Assembly: GCA_012845835.1 (NCBI GenBank)
Contig: JABAKD010000006.1
Span: forward strand, 9,978,692-10,042,691
Origin: Undaria pinnatifida
Taxonomy: Eukaryota > Sar > Phaeophyceae > Laminariales > Alariaceae
Reading direction: 5' to 3'
DNA: 64,000 bases
Part shown: positions 11,529-23,510 of the stretch, piece by piece
Layout of the letters: every line of letters starts with the position of its first letter
Numbering within the stretch: position 1 is the stretch's first letter
The notes under the pieces: generated by a model
Told to the model about the DNA's origin: nothing
The model's input: the letters and a program-made list of their open reading frames with translations, nothing else
The model's database searches: none
Made by a program: the position numbers and the translations under genes

Positions 11529-11868
11529 TACCGGTTAGTTAACTTACAGGATTCACTTGATAAACTTATTCATTTCCTTCCACAGCTGTCAGATTTTGTA
11601 CCCTTCAAAAATGGTTTGATTAGTTTACGCGCACAGACTGCCTAACATCACCATATTGACCCTGATAGCTACACTGTAGTTTTAAGGGGAGTCGCCGGCC
11701 TATATCCTTAATGAGAACACACAACACGTAATACGCGCCATCGGATAATCACGCACGGCTTGCAAAAATGACTTTCGACAAAAACTTCGACCTCACAGCT
11801 GGAGAATATATATATTTCTTATGACAAAAACTTCGACCTCACAGCTGGAGAATATATATTTTTTTATA
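11529..11868 (+). repeat. A-repeat copy 4 with duplicated 3' end
   Basis: A full A-repeat whose last roughly 45 bp ('aaaacttcgacctcacag' ... 'ggagaatatatat') is present twice in tandem, a local duplication not seen in other copies. Confidence 0.85.
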
Positions 11869-14280
11869 CTAGTGAGCAAATTGATCTCCCCCAGTGAGTG
11901 CTACTGAGAGGGCTTGATATGAAGCGTGAATTGTGGTCCTTTCGACCTTCCATCGGAAATAACGTTTCTCGTATGTACGTCTAACTCTTCGATGATAGAG
12001 CCTTCTCCCTCAAAATCAGCGATTTTTTTAAAGGACACGTTTCATGGATACATGACACGAGGAAGGATGCCTTGAAAAAAACCTTCATATTTTTGTTTTG
12101 GTTTAAGGCTGTTGAACGATGCGACGGGGACATCGTATTTCAGGAGATACGGCTGGGAGCTGGTTTCAAAACCGACGACTTCGTCAAACAGAAGTCAGGG
12201 GCGAGGCTACTGCAGAACGACGCAAACGTGGAAATGCAACGCTCAGTTTCTCCTAGTCTGATTCATACGGGTAGCGTGGAAGCGTCAACCCGACGCTGGA
12301 TGTGATAATTTCCTCTTGTGGGACTGATTTGCCGACGATCTTGCTGCACGTCTACAACAGCTGTTAACATTTGATCTTCTTCTTCTCTTACTACAAACGT
12401 CGCACGACGAGGACAAGTTCCATCACATACTTCGTACTACTGGGCTGCTTGAGAAACGGTTAGAAAAACGTCTTCGACCGTAAAATTTTGCGAAGCCTGA
12501 CTTCTTACCACCTGTGACCGGTGTGATAAAACGCTAGAAGGGTTCCCTCCTGCTTCTCGAGCAAGTCGTGAAAACAGTCTCCTATTTCGAAACGTCTCTG
12601 ATGTGCTTACTGAATTTGCAAATGCGATGCCTCTGTTGTGTGTAGACTCTGACATTGCATTTTTCAAAAATTTGCTAAAATGCCTCCTGGCTCTTACTGG
12701 ATAGCAGACACTTTCCCGAACTTGCCCGAAATGCGTCCGAACTCAGACATGGACGCCGTTGCGTGATGCCAGTGGATCAAAGGGCGAGGCTCATAACGCC
12801 TGAAACACCGACACGTCTCAAGGTTCCATCACTGTGCTTAATGTCGCCGAGGTGGCACCGAAGTGTGTACTAAGAGCCCTTGAGAAGAAGAAGAAAAGAG
12901 GCAGTTTGAAAGCGGCGCTTACGTGGGCAAACGATGGAAATGTAAGAGAGAAGCAGGACAAAAAATGAGAGGTGAAAATAATGCGTAAGGAGCAATCGAG
13001 GTACGACAGACAGCCACTTGATCAATGCGTCCCAACACTAATGCTACCGGCAGATGTACTCTACGGGCCGTTGTACGTAGCCACACACCGTCCAATAGTA
13101 CAGCTCTTCGCGATAATATTTCATGCAACGTCCCCCGATACTTGCGGTGGGAAGATTGTAACAAGTTACATGTTCAGCACGCGGAGACGGAAGGTAACAG
13201 ACAGCATACCACACGTATTCAATTTCACTGTGTCTAGAATAAGATACTTTGTGTACTCGGGGTAGTAACGTTGAATCAAATAGATGCTAATGGACTGCAG
13301 TGTCCATGTCGCAATATCTCCTCCGTGTTCTCCGGTGACGTCAAAGCATTGGACCTGAGCGCTCGAACAACAACGAGGTTCTAGGTTTCTACCGAAATGC
13401 TGTACCACGCACTTTGCTCCACCAGCGTTCGCTGTGACCTGTTCCCTCCACCTTTGTGACCCAATACCTCTCTGACCCAATGTCATAATTGACAGCCGTC
13501 GCCGCCGTCCTCCTTGTCGTCCCCCAGCTAGAGGCTGTATTGCTTGCCCAGATAGTTTCGTTGTGTTGCGTGGTGAACACAACGTTTACCTCCTCTCCTC
13601 ATCTTGCCTGCCTAGACTGAACCACATGTATGTGCTGCTTTGCCACGAGAGCGGTATCACCTTGTGACCACGACTGTTGAGAGAACTTGGCACGTCGTAT
13701 TGCTCTATATTTTTGGTGGCCAGTGGGCGTTCGCCTCCTCCGCAATCCTCCTCGCCATGACCCGGCGTGAAAATCGGCTTGTCATGCTTTACCACCCGTT
13801 ATATCATTCTCACGAGCACCGATACTTATCGCTGCCTGCTTAAGATTGTAAAAAGCTACTACTTCAGACCCCACAAGGTCACGAAAACTTTCCTGTTTCG
13901 AGAAGATGGAACTCCTTGCTATGGCAAGCGTTGACGGCGGGCCTGCGTACGTTATTGTGATGCAGGCAACCTGGCTCCTCCTATACTCTGTTGCGCGACC
14001 GCAACCCTCTACAGTCTGTTGCTCAGAGTTAGCGGATATTTTGAACCCCCCGCCCCCCTGAGCGATAAGGTCGGTCAGCGGTTGTACTGGTGTTTTGACT
14101 GTCAACGTCGTTTACTCGGCTACACTTCGACCAACCCCGACCAACGCTACACCTCGCCAGTTCATAGTCAATTTTTCATTTTTTCATTTTCCCGAAACTC
14201 GCTAAAAAAGCTTCCGTTTGGACTTGCACGGCATAGCAGCAGACATTGAGACCACAAATGATGCCCCACCCAAGCAATTC
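11869..14280. other. Gene-poor stretch with possible coding remnants
   Basis: About 12.00-12.19 kb resembles 37.51-37.73 kb (paralogous segment P2). At 12.45-12.90 kb a plus frame reads as plausible protein between scattered stops. On the minus strand 13795-13166 is a single frame with one stop near 13584; that stop overlaps a donor-like AG/gtaaac. None of these shows a domain I recognise. I cannot assign a gene, only note that frame length and continuity exceed the surroundings. Confidence 0.3.
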
Positions 14281-14312
14281 ACCACATATATATATATATA
14301 TATATATATATC
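14281..14312. repeat. (TA)n microsatellite
   Basis: A run of alternating ta/at of about 30 bp adjoining the AT-rich end of the inverted A-repeat copy 5. Confidence 0.9.
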
Positions 14313-14621
14313 TCTATGAATATTATAAAAATTACCGTACACTCCAGCTGTGAGATCGAATATTTTGTCGAAACTCATCTTTGCAAGATGTGTGTGATAC
14401 TCCGATCACGCGTCTTACGGGTCGTGTGTCCTCATTAAGGATACAGGTCGGCGACTCCCCTTGCAACTATAGCGTAGCTAGATCAGGGTCAACAGGGTGA
14501 TGTTAGCCAGTCTGTGGGCGGAAACTATAAAACCCGTTTCTGAGGGGGCAAAATCTGACAGCTGTGGAAGGAAATGCATCAGTTTATCAAGTGAATCCTG
14601 TAAGTCGAATATCCGGTCAGG
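14313..14621 (-). repeat. A-repeat copy 5, inverted
   Basis: All A-repeat landmarks appear in reverse complement, from cactccagctgtgagatcga to taagtcgaatatccggt. Confidence 0.9.
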
Positions 14622-15045
14622 GGAGGGCGGAGTTTTATAGGACGGGGGAGTCTGATTTTGATCAAAAGCCGGGCGGCAGGGGGGGAGGGGGGGAGGGGGG
14701 GGAGGGGACGGTTGGGGCGGCTCAATTGAGCCTGGAAACTATATTTCCTTCTTGTGGGGGACGGGGGGGGGGTGTGGCGGGGGGGCGGGGGGGGGAGGGG
14801 AAGGGGTGAGGTCGCATAGATGTAGGGGTTTGCTATACGCGTGGTACTAGGTCTAGGCGATGGTGCGGGTGGTGGGGAAGGAGGGGGCGTTGGGGGCCGG
14901 GGTTGATGGAAATTACAACAGCGGCATGGACGTCTCTAAAACGTTAATGAGGCGATATCCTGGGCGTGGAAATGTTTATTACTCTGGTGGAGTTCGATAC
15001 TAGGTGGGGCGTTTGAGCAAGATCTTAGAGAGAGCGAAGAAAAAT
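14622..15045 (-). repeat. Inverted G- and T-unit sequence (G-rich on plus strand)
   Basis: The reverse complement carries a G-unit-like stretch and then a T unit, with G-runs on the plus strand. T landmarks in inverse are 'ggtgctaggtctaggcgat'-like sequence, 'gaggcgatatcctg' and 'ggtggggcgtttgag'. With copy 5 this is a complete composite block in inverted orientation. Confidence 0.75.
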
Positions 15046-15169
15046 AACAGGGGATATACAGCTTCAATGGTTTTCGGCTACAACAACGACCGTACACTAC
15101 CATATTGCTGTGATGGTGGTATTACCACATGTTTGCCTAAAGTTTTCATTTCGAGGAATACATAACCCA

Positions 15170-16350
15170 CGCTACTCATGGGTCAGCCGTGTACGTGCTG
15201 CTGTTTTAGCCCGTGTCTCTGTGTATAGACGAACATTTTCTTAGCTCTCGGTCATATGTTGAAACGTTGCAAGTGCTACTGCCTTCATCTTGCTTCCGCC
15301 GGAAATAATACTGCAAATAATCACATTCAAAGGGACGAACCCTGAACGAATAATGCGCTAGTCAACGGGTCAACAATTCACCGCGGTGGCGTGGGACCAA
15401 ACGGGATAGCAAGACAGAACGGCGCATCGGGGTGTGCTTATATTTCGTTGATAATTAAAGTGCTTCAACGCATCCTCGTGGAGAAGCTATCTTGTTTGAT
15501 CTCGGCATCGTTTCTTTGCGGCCTATCACAGAGATGTATACGTTTTTCTTCTCTCACACACTGTACATCTTGCCCATGGTGACGATATCACAATGTTCTT
15601 GTCCTCCCAACTGTTGATCGCGAACAAATCCGTTCAAGCTGCTGGTACTCGCGTAGCGCCTACCGATTTTAAGTATTCCAACGAGCGTCTGCTGATAGTT
15701 GACGGACAAGTACGAGCGGAGTATATATATATACACAAGACTAGCGCGGTAGACACCGTTGCCAAATATCCCTTTGGCGTCAAAGAATAGTTTAGTTGTG
15801 TGTGCCATATCCTTTTTCTGCTGTTGTTCGTGGATTGATCTTCCCCGACGTCCTTGTTAACCCTGAAATCGATTATTTTTTGCTCCGATTGCCATTGGAG
15901 ATGTTGAGGACAACGTCATATACACGATGTCGACCTTGACCCAACCGATGACGCTTCAACAACACCAGCCCGTTGGTCTCGCAGCTCTCAGCTATGCAAG
16001 GACATTTCGAAAGGAAAACGTAATGGCCACCCGCAGCAACGATTGATCTTTGACGACGTTCGATCATCGGTCGACTTATCATCAAACGGTTGAGGGAGCG
16101 ATCTCGTCGCAGACGGCTACTGCGACAAGTAAATCAACAATGAGGATTGCGGTGGTGAGCTAGTAGGCCGTGGAAATGAGACGACGCTGTAGCAACACAT
16201 ATATCGCAGGAACGGGGCATCTCTTCCCTTCCGCGGATCTCCTGTCATTGGTTACAGAGGTTTGGGGAAGCGTACGAACGCTGAAAGAACGTGGAGAGCT
16301 GATAGCCCTTGCTCTCCTACCGTATTGGTTTGTGAATGAAATTTATAGCA
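15170..16350 (+). pseudogene. Decayed duplicate of LNR-gene promoter and exon 1
   Basis: Aligns by eye along its length with 27.68-28.77 kb, the upstream region, exon 1 and the start of intron 1 of the LNR gene. Matching landmarks are 'gttgcaagtgctactgcc' versus 'gttgcaggtgccactgat', 'ctcggcatcgttt' versus 'ttcggcatcgttt', 'cagctctcag', and the LNR core 'gacggctactgcgac'. After DGYCDK the next codon is TAA, where the intact gene has Gln-Phe-Asn. The exon-end sequence 'gattgcggtg' and donor gtgagc persist. No ATG aligns with the intact start. I call a pseudogene; downstream exons are not found. Confidence 0.7.
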
Positions 16351-17580
16351 GATGTCGTGAGAGTGACGACCATATACTGATGCAACATCGTCATTTTAGT
16401 CGAGAGAATGCTCGAGAACTTTGATTCCCACTGAATGCAGGGTTTCCTTTTTCTGTATCCGTGCAGTCTATCTGCCGGCTATGCCCCTGGTGTCATCTAC
16501 CAGGTAGTACCTGGTACGTCGCAGGTAACCATTTTACTAACTACTGGACTGTTATTATTTTTGTTCGGCTTTCGGATTCACGTTTCAATTGCCATCTCAA
16601 CTCGCAAAGCAGTCGACTCCCACCGACCCGCTGGACATATGCCAAGCCAACTAGATGGAAAGCTTTGACCATACATTACTTATGCAATGGGAATACAACA
16701 GTGCTGGATGTGTAAATCTGTGCTTTGTGGGGTGCAATGCGTACCGAGCAAGATGACAATCGTACAGCAGCGTAGAGCCCGACTGCTCGTTACGGTCATC
16801 CACCTTACTGGCCGCAGATGCTTGATTGAGCGAAAGTAATCCACAATATTCAGCATATAGAACTATAGACTAGACTCTATATATACCATCTCACATTTAC
16901 GGCCAGTTACCGGGAGATCTGGCGCGCAGGTATACATAGGCGCCCTCTTCAATTTTAGGCCTAGCGTATCTTCATGGCCAGTCGTGAAGGGTTAGTCGGC
17001 GCGTGCCCGGATCTATCCGATCGAAATATGATGAAGCTCGGAATCGGCTTGATATGTTTTGAAGAAACGGCGCAGCAAGTAGTCCGTTGCTAGGCGATAT
17101 CGAACACTTTGCATTACCTTATATACTGTACGCGTCGACTGTGTTTGCGTGGGAAGTAACGGGTTATTTTTTTCTGTCGAATATTAAATCGTATAATTCG
17201 AGGTGCTACCCTGGTCTCCCCGAAGCATGGGTGCCGGCCATGGCACCCATGCGGAGCCCTTGTACACATTGAAAACAAAAAAACGAACGAAGTGCGAAAT
17301 TCTAACAAAGTTTCGTCAAAGAGTCCCGCCATTAAGCTACCGCTTCAGCCATAAAGTGCTCTAGATCTCTAACAGCACTCGTCACCGCTCTACAACAGGA
17401 GGAGAGGAGATATTGGATATTTTATTTGTGGGACGGAGGAAGTATGAGGCGTACTTCAGAACCTGGGGCCTACTTCGTCGCATCTAGAGCTCGACCGCTC
17501 GGAGATCCCTGGGCAAACAGCGGTGCCAAGTGGCTTACCTCGTCTCCAATGATAATAATAGGTGTTCGTCTTCACCACTG
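16351..17580. other. Unassigned spacer
   Basis: Short overlapping frames only. No domain, tandem array or member of the repeat families is recognised. Confidence 0.4.
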
Positions 17581-17812
17581 CTGGGGTAGGGGGTGTGGCA
17601 CTTTTTTTTACTGCTGCGGTTTGGACCGCTCGCACGAGTGACTTTGTATCTCACTCGCAAGAAATTGTCAACAAACGTTTTTGTTGGCGAAGCGTAACTT
17701 ACCTATCGAAGGCGCACTCATTTCGCAGGGACCAGTACAGCATCAAAACGTTTCATAACCGCAAACGAACATGGAGGCCACTCGCGCGAGTGACCCCCCC
17801 CCCCCCAACACG
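17581..17812 (+). repeat. M2 MITE-like element (degenerate copy)
   Basis: Contains the two M2 internal signatures: cgctcgcacgagtgactttg near the left and ccactcgcgcgagtgacc before a C-run on the right. The ends are diverged. Confidence 0.55.
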
Positions 17813-18189
17813 TTTTGACTGAAATTTATCCTTAGGGTGAAGCCATTCCCCCTGTACGCCGACACTACTTGTCGAAGTTTGAGACTTGGCGCGTTTTCAG
17901 CTCGTTCGGCGACCTAGGAATACTCACAAAAATAAAAAAAACAATGTCCTGTGTAGTACCTGGTGCTGTTCATCGGCTAGAATCCGAACCCTGCCGAAAC
18001 ATCCACCCCGGACAGCGGTACGCGAATAGTCATCCCCGAGTTGTCAGAATACGAGTGAGCATCAACGATTCCACAGAATGTGGTTTGTACAGCCATTGGA
18101 AACTGAGAGTGCTCGTCGGGCATAGCATCATGCCTGTTATAGTAAGTTTCTACGGGGTGTACATTTAGGCGATCTAAAACGGTTGAAAA
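17813..18189. other. Unassigned spacer
   Basis: A plus frame (17869-18168, 99 codons) covers most of it but has no recognisable domain, and I do not support it as a gene. Confidence 0.35.
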
Positions 18190-18403
18190 CTCCCTTGCCC
18201 CCCCTTCCCCTTTCGAACACCCCCCCCCCTCTCCTCACCGTTGGTACGAATTACGGAATATACATGATAAACTGATTCGTTTCTCCCACAACCCCTACAT
18301 TTGCCCCCTTCAAGGATTTATAGCTGCTGCACAGATGGAGCTTCCCCCCCCCCCTACCCCTCGCCCCCGCCCCCAACGCTTTAAGAAATATCCGCCCACC
18401 GCT
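18190..18403 (+). repeat. G-unit related C-rich repeat
   Basis: Landmarks 'atatacatgataaactg', 'aaggatttatagctgc' and 'cacagatggagct' between C-runs, leading into A-repeat copy 6. Confidence 0.65.
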
Positions 18404-18710
18404 CACCGGTTGTACGACCTACAGGATATACTTGGTAAACTGATGACTTTCTTTCGACAGCTGTCAGACTTTGTCACCCTCAGAAACGGGTTTTAAAGTA
18501 GTCCGCGCACAGATTGATGAACAACACCCTGTTGACCCTTGTACAAGCTATATCGTAGTTCCAAGGGGAGTCGCCGACCCAAATCCTAAATGAGGACACA
18601 CACCCAGTGTTTCACGCAATCGGAGTATCACACACAACTTGCAGATATTTGTTTTGGCGGATTTCGACAGAACCTTCGACCTCCCAGCCCGAGTGGATTT
18701 AAACATTTTA
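18404..18710 (+). repeat. A-repeat copy 6 (diverged)
   Basis: Full-length with many substitutions; the end reads cttcgacctcccagcccgag. Confidence 0.8.
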
Positions 18711-18721
18711 ACAAGGCTGCG

Positions 18722-18940
18722 GTAACGGGCTGGCCCCGTTTTTTGACTCTAGTGTGTTTGAGCTAGTCGCACGCGTGACTCTGTGCCTCACCTATGAAAT
18801 GACTTTTCACGATATGCTTGGCGAAGCAAGGCTAACGATTGCATTGCGGATTTATGTCAGGTAAATAAAAAGAGCACTCAACCTTAAGACCGCAAAGCAA
18901 CGGGGCGGATGTCACTGAGGCGACTGACTCCAGGCTACTG
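18722..18940 (+). repeat. M2 MITE-like element (degenerate copy)
   Basis: The left end caaggctgcggtaacggg, the internal 'agtcgcacgcgtgactctgt' and the right 'caggctactg' are weakened M2 signatures. Confidence 0.5.
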
Positions 18941-18992
18941 AGAAAGAATACGAAATCAACAAAACGCCTACCGTATCATTGATTGGTCTTTG

Positions 18993-19182
18993 ACAAAAAT
19001 CATCCTGTTGACCCTGATAGCTACACTGTAGTTGTAAGGGGAGTTGCCGACCTATATCCTTAATGAGGACACTCAACTCGTAATGCGCGCGATCGGAGTA
19101 TCACACACAGCTTGCAAAGATGAGTTTCGACGAAATCTTCGATCTCACAGCTGGAGTGTATTTTCATTTTTTATAATATATA
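18993..19182 (+). repeat. A-repeat copy 7 (3' two-thirds)
   Basis: Begins within the family at 'catcctgttgaccctgat' and is then nearly identical to copies 1 and 9 through the AT-rich end. It is a 5'-truncated copy. Confidence 0.9.
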
Positions 19183-19851
19183 CCCCCTGTTTTTCCCGCT
19201 CTCTCTTGCTCAAACGTCCCACGTAATATCGAAATTCGCCAGTGAAAAAAAAAATTCCACGAACAGGATATCAACTCATTATCTTTCTAGAGCCATCCAT
19301 GCCGCAGCTTCAATTCCCACCCCCCCTTCGCCCCGATCGCCCCCTCCTTTCCCACAATCATCACCATCGCCTAGACCTAGCACCACACGTACAGCAAGCC
19401 CCTACATTTATGCGACCCAAAGTCCCAACCCCTCCCCCCCCCCCACCTTTCCCCGCCCCTCCCCCAATCCCCGCCTCCCCTCCCCCCCCTCCCCACCCTT
19501 ACCCCCTCGAACGTTCCGCCCTCTACTCACTGGATGTACTACTTAAAGGATATACATGATAAACTTGTGCATTCTTTCTAAAACCATCTCATTTTTCCCC
19601 TTAAAGGATGTATAGGTTCCACGCACAGATTGAGCTGCCCCGCTTCTCCCGCCCCTCCCCCCCCCCCCTCCCTCCTGAGATATACTGGAATGGTGCATTC
19701 TTTGCAAACCGTTAGATTCATGCTTTTGAAGGATTTATAGTTTTCACGCACAAATTGAGCTGCCCCACCCGCCCCCCTGCTCCCTCTCCCATCCCGCTCC
19801 CCTTTTGATTAATACCGTGCCCACACATCCTTACAAACTCCGCCCTCCCCT
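19183..19851 (+). repeat. T- and G-unit sequence with C-runs
   Basis: T-unit landmarks (caaacgtcccacgtaatat, 'atcgcctagacctagcacc') are followed by two G-units ('cgaacgttccgccctc', 'acagattgagctgcccc', 'cacaaattgagctgcccc'). This is a complete composite block leading into A-repeat copy 8. Confidence 0.75.
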
Positions 19852-20157
19852 CACCGGATATTCGACTTACAGTATTCACTTGATAAACTGATGCATTTCC
19901 TTCCACAGCTGCCAGATTTTGTCCCTCAAAAACTGGTTTTATAGTTTCCGCGTACAGACTGACTAGCATCACCCTGATGATCCTGATAGCTACACTGTAG
20001 TTGCAAGGGGAGTCGCCGATTTATGTCCTTAATGAGGTCACACAACCTGTAATACGCGCAATCGGAGTATCACGCACAGCTCGCAAAAATGAGTTTCGAC
20101 AAAATATTCGATCTCACAGGCTCTGGAGTGTATTTGTACTTTTATAATATATATATA
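19852..20157 (+). repeat. A-repeat copy 8
   Basis: Full-length copy from 'caccggatattcgactta' to the AT-rich tail, with a small insertion in 'cacaggctctggagtg'. Confidence 0.9.
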
Positions 20158-20164
20158 TGAAAAT

Positions 20165-20286
20165 GGCTTTGCTAAAAATTGTTGTTGTTGTTCTCACATT
20201 AACTCGCATAATCAAGTCCGTGGTCACAGGGCAGGCTCCGGTCACTCTGGAGCTGAGGAATAACACCCCAGGGAAAAACACAAACT
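20165..20286 (+). repeat. VLTL repeat, copy 1
   Basis: One of three copies of a roughly 110-bp segment with 'gttgttgttctcacatt', 'actcgcataatcaagt', 'gtcactctggagctga' and 'cagggaaaaacac'. The frame VVLTLTRIIK...VTGQAPVTLEL is preserved in copies 1 and 3. Function unknown; it could be the conserved end of a repeated coding element. Confidence 0.55.
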
Positions 20287-20599
20287 AACTATTGGATCTT
20301 CCTTGATCTGTCCTCAGGTCGCAGGGGAGGGCGCCCCTGCCACTTCCAGTACACGAATTCTAAACCAGCAATACTTTGATATATGCAAACACATATATAT
20401 ATGCTGACCAGCAATACTTGAACATTATTATCGTGACGACGTCAGCCGGTCCAGCAATAATCATCACACACGTGATAAACTAAATTATTTCAGTACCCCG
20501 CCTAGGTAAAGCACTCAACCTACGCCAGTAATGTTCCTTTTTCTTTTTTCGTCGATGGGTCGAACCCTGGCTGGCATCACCACTGCTGGAGAAGAGTAA
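20287..20599. other. Unassigned spacer
   Basis: Contains short 'acacatatatatatg'-type AT runs and nothing else recognisable. Confidence 0.35.
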
Positions 20600-21130
20600 A
20601 AGACAGTTCTGTCTGTATTTTGCGGAACATGACTACGTACGCACATTTTCGATAATACACCTGGGGTAGAGCCGCTTGCATCGGTGAGTCTGCAACCTAT
20701 TGGACAGAAAGACTGGATGCGACTGTTCATGCGTGTATAGTTGCTCTCAATTCCGTTGCAGATGCATTCCTCGAATTTAATCTGGCATCAAAAGCTTATG
20801 ACCGCAAATGGACGGCGTCGTCACTTGCGCGAGGGATCCACGAGCGACTGCGAAGGAAAACTCCGAAAAGCGATACCCTCACTGTAGTCTTTGTTTGCAG
20901 CTCTGCTCCAAAAAGACGGAATCGGAATAGACGTTGAGGCAAAGGTGCACGAACAGACCGGCGCAACTAACCGCGATAGCCATTCGCAAACTGTCTACTC
21001 CTGTCACTCGCTCAAAGAGTCAAGTGACCCTCTGCCATCGTCTACAGCTTAATCGCCTTAACCTCTGCCTGCCGGAGAGACAGGGCTGCCTTGGACTACA
21101 TTTATCGGTGAGTGTGAGGACGTTCGATCT
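20600..21130 (+). other. Paralogous segment P1 (copy 2), broken
   Basis: Resembles 3.2-3.7 kb. A plus frame around 20.75-20.93 kb reads as plausible protein (ending KSDTLTVVFV, then arginine-rich) and stops at about 20937. A second frame resumes the similarity at SQTVY. The frame changes imply decay. Not recognised as a known family. Confidence 0.3.
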
Positions 21131-21889
21131 ACAATTCACACGTACGCGCTCTTTAGCACAAAAAAAAGCTAAGCACTATTATTATACTGTACCAGGTCTA
21201 CTGTTTTTTGTACGCAACAACATACTGACCTGACTCCGCTTGTGCGTAACTCACAGTCTCTCTAGAGAGTCATCCCAAGATAGGACGGGTGCCGCAAACG
21301 TTTCTGAGCTCCTATCCCCAGGACGTCGTCGATGTCTCACTCACCTGAAGCATAATTACCAAGACAATAATTCGCGCCAGCCGATCAAAAGCTGTATGCC
21401 ATGCTTCTAGATCAAATGCACTCATGAGAGAGACCATAACTACGGTATGGGAGCTATCTCTCTTTGCGCTGGCAGGTTTGAGCCGCGCGCATGAGAGCAA
21501 TTTTCTATACCTCACGCGGATAAAAAAACTTCAGACGTTCGTTGTTGAAGGTTGATATATCAAAAACGGTTTATCGGGAAGGAATAGACAGCGAGGGAAC
21601 TGGGGCGGGGAGGGTCACTAGTGCGCGCTACCGCAAACGAATGCCCCGAAATGTCCTCCCCTCAGTAGCCAAGATAAACGAATATTGTACCAACCGACAT
21701 TTTTACAATTGGGGAGCTCAACTGGTCGGAGGAGTCTCGCCCAAAACGTGCTATATATATAGCTTTCGATCGATGTATCATACAACAACAAATTATAAAG
21801 ATTTAACACGTTATTCACTACACTTAAACACTGGGTTGCTGCATCCAACATCAAACCTTCTAGAATAGTGAACATTACAAGCCAGATGA
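21131..21889. other. Unassigned spacer
   Basis: Overlapping frames on both strands around 21.54-21.87 kb are uninformative. I see no gene. Confidence 0.35.
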
Positions 21890-22320
21890 TATAAAGGGAT
21901 GTCTTATTGCTTCAATCGTCAGGTTTGTCCCCTTTGAGGATTTATAGTTTCCGCGCACATACTGAAATGTCCCGACTCCCGCCCCCCCCCCCCCCTCCCC
22001 TCCCCCTCCACTGACCCCTCTTGTTTATTAAAAAAAAAAAAAACCCTCCCCCCCCGCCCCTCTGTCCCCCGATTCTCCCCCCCCTTCAGCCTAGTTTGTC
22101 CAAACGCCCCACTCACAATCAAAATCGGCCTGAGTAATAAACACCTATACGCAGTTGATATCACGTCATTATATTTCTGACCATCCATGACGTAGTTTTC
22201 AATTATTTTCCGCCCAAACCCCCCCTCCCCCCCCCCCTCCAACGCCCCCTCTTTTCCGGCCACCTGCACGATCGCCTAGACCTAGCACCACGCGTATAAC
22301 AAGCTGCTACATATCTTTGA
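21890..22320 (+). repeat. Degenerate G/T-unit sequence with C- and A-runs
   Basis: Fragments of the composite family ('gaggatttatagtttccgcg', 'cgcctagacctagcacc', 'gctacatatctttga') are mixed with C-runs and an A-run at about 22029-22041. It introduces the second T array. Confidence 0.65.
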
Positions 22321-23510
22321 TCTCACAGCCGAAGTGTATTTGAATATTATTTGTGACCTAAATCTCCTAAAAAATCTTTCTCCCCCCCCCCCCCCTCGTG
22401 CTCTCCCTTACTCAAACGCCCCACCAAATATCGAAATCCGCCACATTAATAAACACTTCACGCACAGGATATCACCTCATTATCTTTCGAGAGCCATCCA
22501 TGCCGCTGTGTCCCCCCCCCCCCCCCCGCCTCGAACGCCCCCTTCTTTCCCATCACCCGCACCATCGCCTAGACCTAGCACCACACGTATAACAAACCCC
22601 TCACCTAAAGCCCTTCCTCCCCCCCCCCCCCCCTCCAACGCCCCCTCTTTTCCGGCCACCTGCACGATCGCCTAGACCTAGCACCACGCGTATAACAAGC
22701 TGCTACATATCTTTGATCTCACAGCCGAAGTGTATTTGAATATTATTTGTGACCTAAATCTCCTAAAAAATCTTCCCCCCCCCCCCCCCCCTCTTGCTCT
22801 CCCTTACTCAAACGCCCCACCAAATATCGAAATCCGCCACATTAATAAACACTTCACGCACAGGATATCACCTCATTATCTTTCGAGAGCCATCCATGCC
22901 GCTGTGTCCCCCCCCCCCCCCCCCCGCCTCGAACGCCCCCTTCTTTCCCATCACCCGCACCATCGCCTAGACCTAGCACCACACGTATAACAAACCCCTC
23001 ACCTAAAGCCCTTCCTCCCCCCCCCCCCCCTCCAACGCCCCCTCTTTTCCGACCACCTGCACGATCGCCTAGACCTAGCACCACGCGTATAACAAGCTGC
23101 TACATATCTTTGATCTCACAGCCGAAGTGTATTTGAATATTATTTGTGACCTAAAACTCCTAAAACATTGCCCCCCCCCCCCCCCCCCCCGTCTTGTTCT
23201 CCTTTACTCAAACGCCCCACCAAATATCGAAATCCGCCACATTAATAAACACTTCACGCACAGGATATCACCTCATTATCTTTCGAGAGCCATCCATGCC
23301 GCTGTGTTCCCCCCCCCCCCCCCCCGCCTCGAACGCCCCCTTCTTCCCCATCACCCGCACCATCGCCTAGACCTAGCACCACACGTATAACAAACCCCTC
23401 ACCTAAAGCCCTTCCTCCCCCCCTCCCACCCCCCCCGCCCCCCCCCCCCCGCCCCCACACCCCCCACCTCCCCCCCAACCCATCCTAACCCCACCCCCTC
23501 GAACACTCCA
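22321..23510 (+). repeat. T-unit tandem array, three units (second array)
   Basis: Three units of 396, 397 and about 397 bp, bounded by 'gctacatatctttga' ending at 22320, 22716 and 23113. The units are nearly identical except for C-run length and a few substitutions. The last runs into a very long impure C-rich tract at 23418-23480. Apparent proline- or glycine-rich proteins here are homopolymer artefacts. Confidence 0.9.
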
